From assembly GCA_014529385.2 (NCBI GenBank), contig CM043959.1, forward strand, positions 6,352,466-6,416,465: 64,000 nt of DNA, written 5' to 3'. How positions within the stretch are numbered: position 1 is the stretch's first letter; each line of letters opens with the position of its first letter. The position numbers were made by a program, and so were the translations under genes. Below, piece by piece: positions 10,351 to 21,825 of the stretch. The DNA is from Adiantum capillus-veneris. Taxonomy: Eukaryota > Streptophyta > Polypodiopsida > Polypodiales > Pteridaceae. The notes under the pieces are model-generated. The model was not told the DNA's origin, made no database searches, and worked only from the letters and a program-made list of their open reading frames with translations.

Positions 10351-13300
10351 CTATGAAGTGTCTGTGGGCGAAGCATTGTAGTTGTTTTGGTCATAAGTTC
10401 CCAATGCAATTGTAGAGCGATGATACAACAGTCTTTCCAATAAAGCTGCTCTTTGTTTGATTGAAGGATTGGTGGTCGGGTTTTGGGTTGGTTTTGGCAC
10501 TTCGGTAGTAGAATCAGTAGATGTATTCTTCTTTACCTTGTTGTGCTTTTTCACAATCCAAATCTGCTTCCTCTTCGCTTGTTCTTGCCACAAACTCTTT
10601 GCGACCCAAACCTGCTTTGTTCTTTGTGTTGATTTCCTCGCCTTGAAATACCTAGGAGTTTCCGTGGATTGTACTGAAGGGAGTTCCTGTTTACAAATCC
10701 TTGGGATCCAAATTTGCTTGCTATAGCTTTGTGCCGTCATGAACTTCTTTGGAATCCAGATCTGTTTCACTATCCTTGATTGTCTGGAATCACTCTGTTG
10801 TCTAGTATTGAAGACTCTGTTTTCCACCTTTGTGTTCTCTGGCACAACCTTTTTTGGTCTCCATACCAACTTTGACTCCGTTTTTTCCCAAGGTTGAGCC
10901 GTTATATTATTGCTTGTCTTCCTTATCCAATGTTGAGAGTTCCTCGTCGAAGAGCAATCCAGTTGTATAGAAACTTTTGGTTGCCATTGCTTCTTCTTTT
11001 TCTCTGGTTGTTGTTTACCTTTGTTCTTGGATTCTTCCTTTGGAGTTGGCTCTGCTCCTTTGGTGAACTTAACTGATTGACTTTCACCTTCGTATTTGAT
11101 AAGCATTGATTTAGAACTCCAGTCAATCATTGCATTGTATTGCTTCTGCCATGGTTGTCCTAGCAATAATGGATGTTGTGTAGCTTGGTCTTCAACCACG
11201 TAAAACATATGAGGATACACATACTGGTTAATCTGTATATGTAAAACTGTGCATCCGATAGTTTTGATTGAATTCTCAGAGTAACTCTTTAACTCTTGCT
11301 TGGCAATTTGTAATTTAGTGTCATTTGTCAATTGTCTATACAGTAGGTTAGTTTGAGCTCCTGAATCCAATAGTGCTCTAGCTTTGATTTGGTTGGTTCC
11401 TACTTTGCATTCAATGATGGGTTCTTCTTTGTCACTATCCATTTCTGTTATACTGACTGCGTTTATTCGTATTGCTCCTTCATTGCACTGTTTCTGACGC
11501 AGTAGTCTTCTTTTCTCCATTCTTTCCTTCTCCTCGGCTTGCGCTTCCTCCACAATCTTTTTCTTTTTCTGGACACGCAGCTTTTCTTGATGTATTTTGA
11601 GAAGCATGTCTTGGGTGAGCGGCAAAAGATACTTTTTCACTCTGCATCCACTAATCCAATTGGGCATTTCTTCTCCGTCTAATGTAGCAAGCTTGACGGC
11701 TTCACTTGGTGATAGATCTTTAATCACCAGAGGTCCCATCCCTCGCTTTTTAAGCTTCTTAGCATGCTGTTTCAAAGTGTAAACTAGGACATAGTCCCCA
11801 ACCTTAAACTCTTTAGTCCGCACATGCTTATCAAAAAATTCCTTTTGTCGCCTTTTTTGAGCGTAGATAGAAGCTACTGCTTTTAGGCGAAGCTCGTCTA
11901 GATTTTCCAGGTCATCTATTCTATCAGAAAGCTCGTGCCCTGTCCACTCTAGATCCTTAGCCACCCTTAAGGTTGAAATCAAGAATTCTATTGGTAAGAT
12001 AGCATTTAGCCCAAAAACCATGTTATATGGGGTCATTGCTATTGATGTTTTATATGCTACCCTATATGCCCATAATGTTGAATGCAACTTCTGGTCCCAG
12101 TCAGTTCTCGACTCAGATACAATCTTCGTAAGGACCGTGCATATGGTTTTGTTTGTTGCTTCAGCTTGTCCGTTTGCTTGTGGATGATACGGGGCTGATT
12201 TCCTATGGATTACCATGAATTCATCTAGAAGGATCTCTATCACTTCATTTATAAAATGTGTGCTTCGATCACTCACAATTTTTATTGGCAATCCATATCG
12301 TACAAAGACGTGTTCATATAGAAATTGTGCCGTGGTCCTGGCATCTGCTTTTTGAGTTGCCTTTGCTTCGACCCACTTTGTTAGATAGTCTGTAGCCACA
12401 ACGATGTATTGTGCATGAGTCTTATATGCAGGAGGTGAAATGGGTCCGACATAATCAATCCCCCATTTTGCAAAAGCTCTTGCCCCCATCATTGGTCTAA
12501 GCGGCATATCATCTCTTTTAAGTGGTACTTTGGTCCGCTGACAGTCATCACACCGTTTAACGTATTCCTCAGCGTCCATATGTAATGTTGGCCACCATAT
12601 TCCTGCGGCTAAGACAAGTTTTGTTGTCTTATCACCTGAGAAATGGCCTCCACCTACTCCTCCATGAGCTTGCTCCAGGATTATCATATACTCAGACTCT
12701 GATGCGCAAATCCTAAGCTGGTTGTCTTTACCTCTCTTATAGAGTTGATCTCCTATTAAAGCGTAATCTCTAGCTTCTGTCTCTACAGATTTCTGACGAG
12801 CTTTTGACGTTCCTTTTGGGAAAGTTCTATTTGTGAGATATTCAACAATATACTGACTCCATTCCGGAGCGATCATTATCTGATATAATGTCGAATACTC
12901 TGCTGGCGGTTTTGATGAACATACAATACATACAGTGACATATTCATGTACGCTTTCTTTCATTCCTGGCCAATAGACTCCCAATTGTAAAAAATTCCTA
13001 TATGTGTTCCTTCTTGAACAATGAAATGCACATTCCTGAACATGTGCTTCGCGCAGATATATATTATATTCCTCAGGATTGATGCATAGTCGTAAAACAT
13101 GATCATTTCCCAATTGATACAACCTTCCTGCAACCAATTGAAGATTCTTGGATTGCTGAATAGCAATATGTTTCTGGTTGTATTCTCTTCTATCAAACTC
13201 TCCTCCATAGGTTAATAGGCTAACGACATTTTGAGACCACTTCGGTATCATTTCTATGTTGAACAAGTACGCGTCTGGCATGTCGTCATCCACTCCTATA

Positions 13301-13626
13301 GGGTCTTCTCCATTCGTCAATCGCAAAAGATGATCAACTCTAAGATGTGTTTTTCCTTTCTTTACTACTACCGTGAAGTCGAATTCCAGTAAGATAATGA
13401 ACCATCTCACTATTCTCCCGGTATTGCATGGTTTATTCACTAGGTAGAGCAAGGCTTGGTGATCCGTAAAAAACACAAACTTGTTGGCTAGAAGATAATG
13501 CCGAAATTTCTTCACAGCATATATCATTCCTAATCCTTCTCGCTCTGTTGTGGTGTAATTCTTCTCTGCATTGTTGAGCTGTTGACTGGCGTAACAGATA
13601 GGAAAATCCATGTTTCCTTCTTCTGG
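10351..13626 (-). pseudogene. pol: A1 pol, second half: RNase H end, integrase, second protease-like domain, W-x-P-K tail
   Basis: This continues the gag-pol frame after a single TAG (13627-13629). RNase H continues with TEREGLG and DHQAL. Then come two zinc-binding H2C2-like units in tandem: AH...FH...CIVC at about 13045-12920 and AH...GHF...CDDC at about 12670-12535. The integrase core follows with D (ATDYLTKW, about 12390), D (IVSDRSTHF, about 12265) and E (NGQAEATN, about 12165). After the integrase C-terminus and a K/E/R-rich helix there is a retropepsin-like domain with ALLDSGAQTNLL (about 11360) and LLLGQPW (about 11160). The tail has six W motifs (QWQPK, VWRPK, IWIPK, IWIPR, VWVAK, IWIVK). 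One nonsense codon precedes it, so full-length product is doubtful. Confidence 0.9.
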
Positions 13627-16600
13627 CTAAGCCAGAATGCATCCTATTGCATATGCCGAAGCATCTATATGCACATGGAATATCTTCTCCCAATCTGGTG
13701 ATTTCAAGACTGGAGCAGTAATGAGTGCCTCTTTCAATTTCTTGAATGATTCCTCACACTCCTCTGTCCATTCAAAGTTCACTATTAGCCTGTAAAGTGG
13801 TTGGCCTATTATAGCGTACATGTAAATGAATCGTCTATAATATCCGCAATGTCCCATAAAGCTCTGTACTTGTTTCGCATTGGTTGGTCTAGGCATATCC
13901 ACTATAACTTTTATCTTCTCTAAATCCGTGGATATTCCGTTTTGTGAGACAATATGTCCCAGAATTCTGCCCTGTCGGACCATAAACACACATTTCTCAG
14001 GATTGAGACAAATGCGATATGTCCTACATTTCTCAAATACTTTTCTTAGGTGTTCTAGATGCTCATCTCTCAGAAGAGAATGTACACATAAGTCATCCAT
14101 GTATATTTCTAGAAACAACCTTAAGTATTCTTTGAAAGCATGCGTCATCAGCCTCTGGAAGGTTGCGGGAGCATTGGTTAGACCAAAAGGCATAACCCGA
14201 TAAGCATAAATTCCCCACTCCGTTGCAAAAGCTGTTTTATGTTGATCTGGCGGTGCTATGGCTAGCTGGTTATATCCTGAAAAACCATCAAGAAAGGAGT
14301 ATGCTGTTTTCCCTGATACACGCTCTAGAACATGATCAGTCATCGGCAGGGGATAATTGTCCCTGATTGTTGCAGCATTCACTTTCTTTAAGTTGACACA
14401 CACTCGGAGTTTTCCGTTCTTCTTGGGTACCACCACAATCGGAGATACCCAATCGGTGTGTTCAATCTCGTATATGAATTCAGCTTCCATTAGCTTATCT
14501 ATCTCTTCTTTGATTCGCTTAGCAAACGTATCATTATATGTGTATGGTCTCTGTCTGCTAGGCTTTGCATCTTGTTTTAGTGGAATTGTGTGTTGGCATA
14601 TCGATGGGTCAACTCCCTTTAAGTCCTTATAAGACCATGCAAACACATCCCTGTACTCTCTGAGAAGACTCAAAAGTCTCTCTTCCTCGCCTGGAGACAA
14701 ATCTGTGGCTATGTACACCGGTCTAGATGTCTCACCTGGAGCTGCTAAATCAACTTTTTTTGCATCCTCCGGTCCGTCATAAGATTCGTTCGCCTTTCTC
14801 TCTCGAATAGGTTGGGTTAATACCACCTTCCTATCCTCTATTGTGAATTTCCTGTAGTGAGAGGGAACATCCATGTTTTCCTTGATTTTGGCGTTTTCGT
14901 CCTCTCCACTCTCAATTTCTGTCGTCCAAACTTCTTTCAGAGTTTTCTTGAGCTCTCTGTACTTGTTTCTACATTCTAACTTGGACTCCGTGTGTTCTCT
15001 GTTGCGCTTGTTCTTTTCTGATTTTTCTGTTTCAGTTTTCGTTTCATTCCTTTGAACTTGATTTCTTGAGCTTCTTTTGTCTTTTCGTAAGCTCTTTTGA
15101 TCATTGCCTCTCATTCTTCCAAAAATCTTGTCCTTAACACAATCTTCCGCCCTTACTAGCATTAGGAATTGATTTTTTCCTCTTATTCTAGGCATCGGAT
15201 TGGTTCTAACCCCCTTTGTTTTTCTCTTTGCTCTATAGCGTTTCTGGCATTGTTTAGTTTGGTTCGGAAAATCATAAAATCGGACATCCGTTATAGTTTC
15301 TTTGTTTCCGCTTGAACTGTCCGTTGACTCGTTGTCTGCTTCATTTCCCCACTCTGGATGATCGGGCATGTCGTGAAACACCTCTTCTTCATCTTCCTTT
15401 TCTAGTGTATCGTTCTTTTCAGTTTCTTTTTCAAGTACAGTTCTCAACATGAAGTACGGAACCACGTCGTACCCGTCCTTGTCGCAAAATTTTGTTGTGG
15501 GACCATCCGGAATTGCACAAACATCTAGGGTTGCTAGAATGTGTGTCCATTCTAATGGTTCAAGCGTGTCCTCTGGAAAGGGTTCTCCTATATAAGTTTC
15601 GTCTTCGATAGCCCTTTCTAAAACATATTCTTCTCGCCTCAGACTTCCACATTTCGAGGCTCCACACATCCATAACTCCTTGGGCTTACCTAACCAAGCT
15701 GGAAATTCGGATCCCGCCATAGTAGCTGAATCAAACTCCTCTACCGGTGTTCGGTTCACATCTTTGTAGCTATGGTCTTTCAGGTTCACACGTGTAGTGG
15801 TTTCCATATTTCTCAGGTATATGTGATCGTAGCCCCAATCCTGGACCATTTTCAACTGCCTCATGAATGGTCTTCCCAGTATGATATCATAGTTATTCTC
15901 CTTGCCAAAATCGACAATAGCAAAAGTATGTTCGTATTCAATGCCGCAAGAAGTCACTACGACTTTCTCTAATAACCCCATAGGTTTCTCCATGTGTCCA
16001 TCTGCTAATTGGAGTTTCAACCTAGTCTTCCTTATTGCTGGTTTCCCCCATTTTTTCCAGATTTCTTTTGTAGCAATGGCTACCCCAACTCCGCTGTCTA
16101 GTATTGCCATCGTGTTCACTCCTTGGAATTCAAGTGGTAAGGTTGTATTCCCCTCTTCACCTTCGCAATACTCTCCGACCTTGTTTAAGGGTACATGCTT
16201 AGCGTTCTTTTGTGGCTTGCTCAGCTCCTCCATGCTCTCTTGCAATCTCGATGTTGGATCTTTTATCCCGAATTTCTCCAAGCATTTTCCTACAGTGGTC
16301 CACATATGTGGTCTTAGCCTCAAAAGCTCAGCTAGAGTGATAGTGCATGTCACTGGTGTTGACAAGATCTCTATCAATCCTTGCGAGTCCATGACTTTTT
16401 CTGATGAGATTCTTCGTGAGGGAAGTGCTCTAATCTCGGATTTTGCTTCATACTCTCCTAAGTATGAAGGTAAGGTATTCAATGAATGAGGTTTGCTCTC
16501 CATTGTTCTAACAGAGCCCCCATCTCCCCAATAAGATTGCAGATCCAAGTCCACTTGAGATCCTGCCTCAAATTCCACTATGGGAGGATTCCTGATGTCC

Positions 16601-18378
16601 TTTTCCCAATTTGTCTGATTAGCTTGGCAACTTAGCTCGTTTGCAAAGTTTGCCTCTCTCACTTGTTTCCAAAATTCATTGTAATCCTCATCTCTTCCGT
16701 AAGACCTCTGTATGACTGGATGAAAACTCTCTATCTCCTGATCGGTTGTGTTCAATACTATGCGGTCATCCTTGTGTGTATTTTCAGGCTTTTGTGCACT
16801 CGGAGTCTTTTCAGCTACCCGGGAAATGATAGTCTCTTGCTGAATTGGGTTTTCCGTTCCAAAATTCATTGTTTCTCTTGGTGGTTCTAATAAGGCTTGT
16901 GCAGTCTCGATCATTCTCTGGCACATTTTAAGTCTCTGCTTTTCCAATTCCGCGTTTGGGTATGTCATCCACCTCTGTTCTTGTGTCTGGTTGTTCTTTA
17001 ACCTAGCTTCGTAAGCTCTCATCAGTGCGTCCAATGGTTCGTGTACTTTATCGACTAGCACTGATTCCCCTGAGCTTAAGCTCGTTGTTTCTTTGATACT
17101 CTTTTGTTTCGTTCTTTCCGGGCTCATCTCTCGTTTCCCGTTTTGACTCTCAAGTTTTTCTAATCTATCTTTAGTTCGCTTTAGTTCCTCAGCTAGAATA
17201 GCATCTTCACGTTCTTTTCTCAACTTCATGCGTTCTTTTCTAGCTTTCCATGTGTTTCTCTGACTCCGCGGTCCTTGACTAACCACTTCAGTAGTTAACT
17301 TTCCATTCTCAGGTTCTCTAGTGGTTTTCTTAGCTTGAGCTCTAGTAACAACTTGCGTTGGTATCAGAGTTTCATTTTCAGACCCACTGCTGGTAGGAAT
17401 AGTTTCTAGCATATTCAATGTCGCCTTTGGCACTTTTTTTGGATTCTTTGAACAATCCTCAATGAAGTGAGTAACCCCACACTCACAGCAATAATCGTTA
17501 ATTCTAATGATTTTTGTATGTGGACAAACATTCATCCGATGGTCACCTCCACACTTGTAACAGGGTCCTAGTGCTGGTCTTGGTCCCACTTGATTCGTCC
17601 TTTGTGGATAGGATGGTCTTTGTCCTGTTAACCCTCCATGAGCTATGAACATCAATGTTCTTGCGTCGAAATTGTATCTCTCTTCATCAGAAGCACTTGT
17701 AGCTGTTGGTGTTCCAACATTCCCAATCATGCCCCATGGTTCTGGTTGTTTGGGTTCTTCTGGTGGGTAATACACAGTTGGAAACATGTGTGCACCAGAT
17801 TCTTCATAATAGGCTTGAACAGGCATTAAGGCTCGTTCTTCCTGATTCTCTAAGGTTGGTGCATATCTAATGCCCACTAGTCTTGCTCTTGGTAAAGGTG
17901 GTTGTTGTCCCAATACCAGTTGCGGTCTTTCTATCCCCATAGGTCCTGGTACATTTCCCGTTGGGTGTCGAGGTACTGGATGTACCTGAGGTGGTGCTAA
18001 TTGAGCAGGAGGTGCATACTGACGCTCCCTTACATACCCTTTGTTGTAATAGCACTCCTCTGTTGGATGGTTTGTCCATTTTTGTTCAATAGCACACCAT
18101 TTCAGTGGTTTTGGCAATGGTTTTTGGTATGGTGCCATCCTTTTTAGAGCATCTTCTATCATTTGCTCTACATTTGGCATGGTTGTTGTTTGAACATTCT
18201 TTTTAGTGGTAGTCTCGCTCGCTATGGAGGAAGAGCTACTGGATGCAAAATCTGTATCCGTTGACACCACTCCATAAACCGTACAGTTATCCACTAAGTA
18301 CAATGCTTCTCTCGTTACTTGCTCGAAACTTGTACAAGCTTTCAAGTGCAAGTCCTTCTTGAGAGTGTCGTTTCTCAA
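13627..18378 (-). pseudogene. gag-pol: A1 truncated gag, protease 1 and reverse transcriptase
   Basis: One 1,583-codon frame. The gag C-terminus carries two zinc knuckles at residues about 270-310 (CYKCGGDHRMNVC and CCECGVTHFIEDC), both CX2CX3HX4C. A retropepsin-like PR1 has AILDSGVGV at residue about 760 and IILGRPF further on. RT motifs follow at residues 1280-1480: SPIVVVPKKNGKLRVCVNLK, FLDGFSGYNQ, MPFGLTNAPATFQ and the catalytic YMDD. RNase H begins with HIDAS just before the stop. The start used is the first Met after a deletion that removed the gag N-terminus at about 18557, so this is not the natural start. The stop TAG at 13627 replaces a Gln that is present in element B. Fused gag-pol in one frame is usual for this clade. 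Confidence 0.92.
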
Positions 18379-18556
18379 TCCTTCAATAAAGAGAACAGAT
18401 AGTCAATCATCTTGTGGTCGTTCATGTATTGGACATCTCTCAATGTATTGTTTGAAGCGAAGTGAAGCTTCCTTCACTTTTTTGTGTTCTCTTTGTTTAA
18501 AAGCATATATTTGTGAGACCGTATTGTGCTTAATCCCTCGTTTTGAGAATTCCTCA

Positions 18557-18944
18557 GATCTAACATGCAATCAACCATATCAAGCAAATACTCCAATGAT
18601 TACTAGCTCTAGATCAGGATCAAATGAAGTCCTACCTAAGCTATTCCTAATCATAAAATGGGTTTGGTAATTGTGATTTTAAAGAGATCCACTGCCACTC
18701 ACGGACTAGCAAATTCTTCTTCTATCAACAACTACTCAACACCAACAAAACAACAAACAAATCTATGCTAAACTAAAAATACTGTCAACACGGAAGACCC
18801 AGGAATACCCCACTTCCTAGTATCTCTCGAGATCTTCGGAGTCCACCACTCCTAGATCTTTTCTAACTAAAATATACAAAGTAGTTTATATGACTCACCT
18901 CGTAGGATTAGTCTAAGGTCACCTACTTAGGGCTCTCGTCCTCT
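18557..18944 (-). other. A1 leader remnant and deletion junction
   Basis: At about 18557 gag sequence (TTTTGAGAATTCCTCAG in plus) jumps to leader sequence (ATCTAACATGCAATC) that A2 carries near 48353. About 2.4 kb present in A2, including all leader palindromes, is therefore missing. The remaining leader up to the PBS is AT-rich and non-coding. Confidence 0.8.
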
Positions 18945-18956
18945 GCAACGGCGCCA
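18945..18956 (-). promoter_or_regulatory. Primer binding site of A1 (tRNA-Asp type)
   Basis: On the minus strand TGGCGCCGTTGC lies 2 nt after the 5' LTR end. It is complementary to the 3' end of plant tRNA-Asp(GUC), the common primer for Tat/Athila elements. The match covers 12 nt; the following bases differ from the longer match seen in element B. Confidence 0.85.
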
Positions 18957-18958
18957 AA

Positions 18959-19582
18959 TGTTAAGGCGGTTACGCCGCTAGCGGAAGCTAAATAGCGAGA
19001 ACTCAACCAACACCAGAATTTGTCAGACGAGGACGGAGCTTGACCCGCAGGCGCATGGAAACAACTAGGTGGGTGTCAAATCACCTACTCGACCTTCTAA
19101 TGACAATCACTACTAAGGAAATCAAATCTAAGTTCTAAAATACGCAAGTGACTGAAATCCGTACTATGAACGAATGCTATACGAAACAGGATCTAGAATC
19201 ATTGAATCGATCTCAAACTCAAGGGGAAGTCTATACACTAGGTAAGAACAACACCCTAAAGACTTGAACTGCAAAATCAACCTATAACCACTCCGTGCAG
19301 TAAACGCGTATGAAGACAGACCGAAAAATACAGGTTATCGAAACTTGACTCCGATGGTACTAATGTGTAGCTCTACTCGTTGTGGTTCTATAGATATGTT
19401 GCACGCTCCATTCCGACACACGAGTTGGAAGAAAACTCACACCGAAGCTCGTAGGAACTTACCACACATAGAAGCCGATAGCGCGCACTCTTGATATCTG
19501 TGCGTAGCTCTCGCCGTTGCTAACACAATGGCGGTGTCGCTTCTCCAATGGCGGCTCCGTAGCTCGCGCAGCAAGTAGATAA

Positions 19583-19665
<83 letters not shown>

Positions 19666-19953
19666 ACACAGTCACGGCGCTCAAAAACTCACTTTGATTA
19701 ATAATCTGAATTCCTTTAGGTTACAAAAACTTTGGCTTATATACCTCAGCCTTGGAGGTGAGAACATCTCTAACTAATTACCTCAGCAAGTGAAATTACT
19801 TCGGGATTACAAGCTGGAAATTCAATTGAGTCCCGTTACTTAATGAATGGCTCAAATCAAAATTAATGTCGGAAAGACATTTATTACAATCAATGGTTAC
19901 AAAATGATGAGTGTGAGCGAAAATGTGGGTGTGATCCTCTGATGGCTCAACAT
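18959..19953 (-). repeat. 5' LTR of element A1
   Basis: 995 bp with the same ends as the left copy. The TATA box TATATAAG on the minus strand is at plus 19736-19743, followed downstream by a (GA)n tract at about 19585-19662. Host sequence resumes at 19954 after the TGGGC duplication. Confidence 0.95.
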
Positions 19954-20340
19954 GGGCGAATGGCTAACTTGACACCAAGGGATTTTACAATTTCCTCTGG
20001 GTTTGTCAACCCTTGACCTAGGCTCAAGGCACAGTGGGAGAGGATCGAGCTTGGGTGTTTGCCTGTAAAGGTATACAATGTTGCCTCTCGGTCCACCAAT
20101 ATACATTTGTGAACGTTTAAGGTGACAGAATCTTCAGCGAGTATGCCACTTAATACTTTACTCTTTAGCAGCTCTGCAGAACCATTCTTGGAGAACTCTG
20201 TGTGAGAAACTCTAAGAATTGATGGCCCGAGATGACTCAAGTAGTGCCAAACAGAGCTATCTCTACCCGCAGAGACGTTGTGCAAACCTCCAGTACGCAT
20301 TGCAAACTTAGCAACATGATCTGCAAAGCATTTTAATTGA
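19954..20340 (-). pseudogene. Last exon of an unrecognised host gene, split by A1
   Basis: A splice-acceptor-like TGCTTTGCAG precedes an open frame (HVAKFAMRTGGLHNVSAG...) that runs into the A1 insertion point, where it reads KLAIRP and then a stop inside the LTR. Without A1 the frame continues 13 codons at 3193-3234 and ends in TGA. The segment has about 110 residues with a mixed helical and strand composition and no membrane helix. I do not recognise the family. No matching upstream exon in the right phase was found. It could be a gene whose C-terminus is altered by the insertion, or a decayed copy. Confidence 0.45.
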
Positions 20341-20540
20341 TATTAACACTTGTAGTAAGGAATACTAAAAATTCTACCAGGTTTAGATTTATTTACCTCA
20401 GTTTCTTCATCCCTCTCTTCAAGATTTTTCTTTGTGAGATCGATCATCTCTACCAATTGCAATCAATGGTTTGTGTGGATGAAATGCGCTCTTTGCTACG
20501 CTTTCGTAGAAAGAGGCACTTGATTTTATTTCCACTAGTG

Positions 20541-21402
20541 TTATTGCCACTGTTTGCACCAATTGCTGTTCGTTTTCACTGGGGAGGAAAGAGAGGCTTG
20601 CTGGGAGATCTCGGTCTTTGAAACAATTTGAAAATTGACTTTCTCTTCCTTCCCACTGCGATCCTTCATGCCTGCATAGATAGCAAGCACTGCAAGCGAC
20701 TCATCTTCTCTGAGTCCTAACGTTTTGGCAATGTCATCAAGGAATAGAAACTGACAATCATCCACCACCACTGGATGCAAAGTGAGAATTTGGAGGTCCG
20801 AGATCTCTTCCAACACCTCATCTCCCTCTATCATTTGATCTTCCTCCTCGGTGGCACTAGGATCTTGCATGAGTACGAGTGCCATAGAAACTTCGGCCTG
20901 CTCATCTATCTCTTTGATAACTTCATTTGATTCCTCCACAGTGGTCACAGGAGGTCTTTGGTTCACCTTTTCCTTTGATTTTCCCTTGTCCATGCCCTCA
21001 AGCACAAGTAATGCCAGAACCATGTCCCATGAAATAAATTGGGTGCCTATGCACCCCATGCCCAAATTGATGAGATCATTCTCATCCTCTATCTTGAAGT
21101 CCCATTCCGTGAGGACTTCAATAAACCTCAACAAGCAAAACCGAAAGTTTTTGTCAGCCGCATAGAGATGCTTCAAGAAATCCACTGGCAACCACGCCGT
21201 GTCGGATCCCTCAAAGATTATGGTATATTCCTCCATGTGTTGCGCCATGTAGTCAAGAAAGCTTATGAATGCCCTCTGCATGAAGGTTGGTAGTGGCCTG
21301 CATGTCAATTGTCCCCTCGAGCACAGTGAGTAGTTCATGTGCTCGATCTGCAAGTCCTACCTTTTCTAATTGTGTGAGAAGTGCATCAGTAGACGTTGCC
21401 AT
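20541..21402 (-). pseudogene. Unrecognised acidic protein gene with a probable frameshift near its start
   Basis: An ATG at 21402 in good context (ACCCATGGCAACG on the minus strand) opens MATSTDALLTQLEKVGLADRA. This frame stops after about 50 codons, while another frame continues with LPTFMQRAFISFLDYMAQH and stays open to 20541. The join suggests a one-base indel near 21310 or an unseen small intron. The longer frame has about 250 residues. It is Glu/Asp-rich in its C-terminal half (SATEEEDQMIEGDEVLEE), without signal or membrane segments. A 3' AATAAA-like sequence follows the stop. No family recognised. Confidence 0.4.
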
Positions 21403-21825
21403 GGGTTCGTTTGTAAAGAAGATACGAAGAGAGCTTAGAGCTAGAGTTTTGTGAATGTGAGAAATGAAGTTTAAAAACTAGAAAGTCACTTGTATACCCA
21501 AAGTCACTTTTATAAAAGCAATTAAATTAATGTCAAAATAACTTAAAACTCTAATTTTAAACAAAATCACACGGCAAAGCATTGAAAGACACCAACATTG
21601 AAAAAAATTGTGCTCCACAACAAGTAAATTGCACGTTTCAATTGAAAACTTGAACAAGCTGAGAATAAACAAGTATGCACGAAAACGAGATTCAAAACAC
21701 CATATGTATTAATGTGGACAAAATCCATGTCAGTTACAAGCTTTTACAAAAATACATCGCAAAAACAAAATGTTCTCACACAGAAAGCTCTTCTCTTTCC
21801 TGGAGCGAACAATCTTTTCATTGAT

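Larger units (their letters stand above)
3240..19953 (-). mobile_element. Tat/Athila-type Ty3/gypsy retrotransposon A1 (complete ends, internally deleted)
   Basis: The element is bounded by two LTRs (3240-4224 and 18959-19953), each starting TGTTAAGG and ending CTCAACA in plus orientation, and flanked by the 5-bp duplication TGGGC (3235-3239 and 19954-19958). It reads on the minus strand, with a PBS next to the right LTR and a PPT next to the left LTR. The order in element sense is truncated gag, PR1, RT, RNase H, integrase, PR2, tail, internal PPT, palindromic spacer, accessory frame. Relative to A2, about 2.4 kb covering the gag N-terminus and leader palindromes is missing at about 18557. 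The LTRs differ by roughly 3-4% over the first 440 bp compared by eye. Confidence 0.95.

Noticed and set aside
10351-11420. PR2 as evidence for an integrated pararetrovirus (caulimovirid)
   Set aside because: It is in frame with a Ty3/gypsy integrase inside an LTR element with target duplications. No movement or coat protein is present.
15902-16489. Plus-strand 195-codon frame inside A1, also present in A2 at 43347-43934
   Set aside because: It is antisense to the well-supported PR1 region. Conservation in A2 follows from the pol sequence. Antisense ORFs do occur in some Tat elements, but here nothing independent supports one.
18945-18956. PBS as part of a tRNA gene
   Set aside because: Only the tRNA 3'-end complement is present next to the LTR; no cloverleaf arms or anticodon follow.
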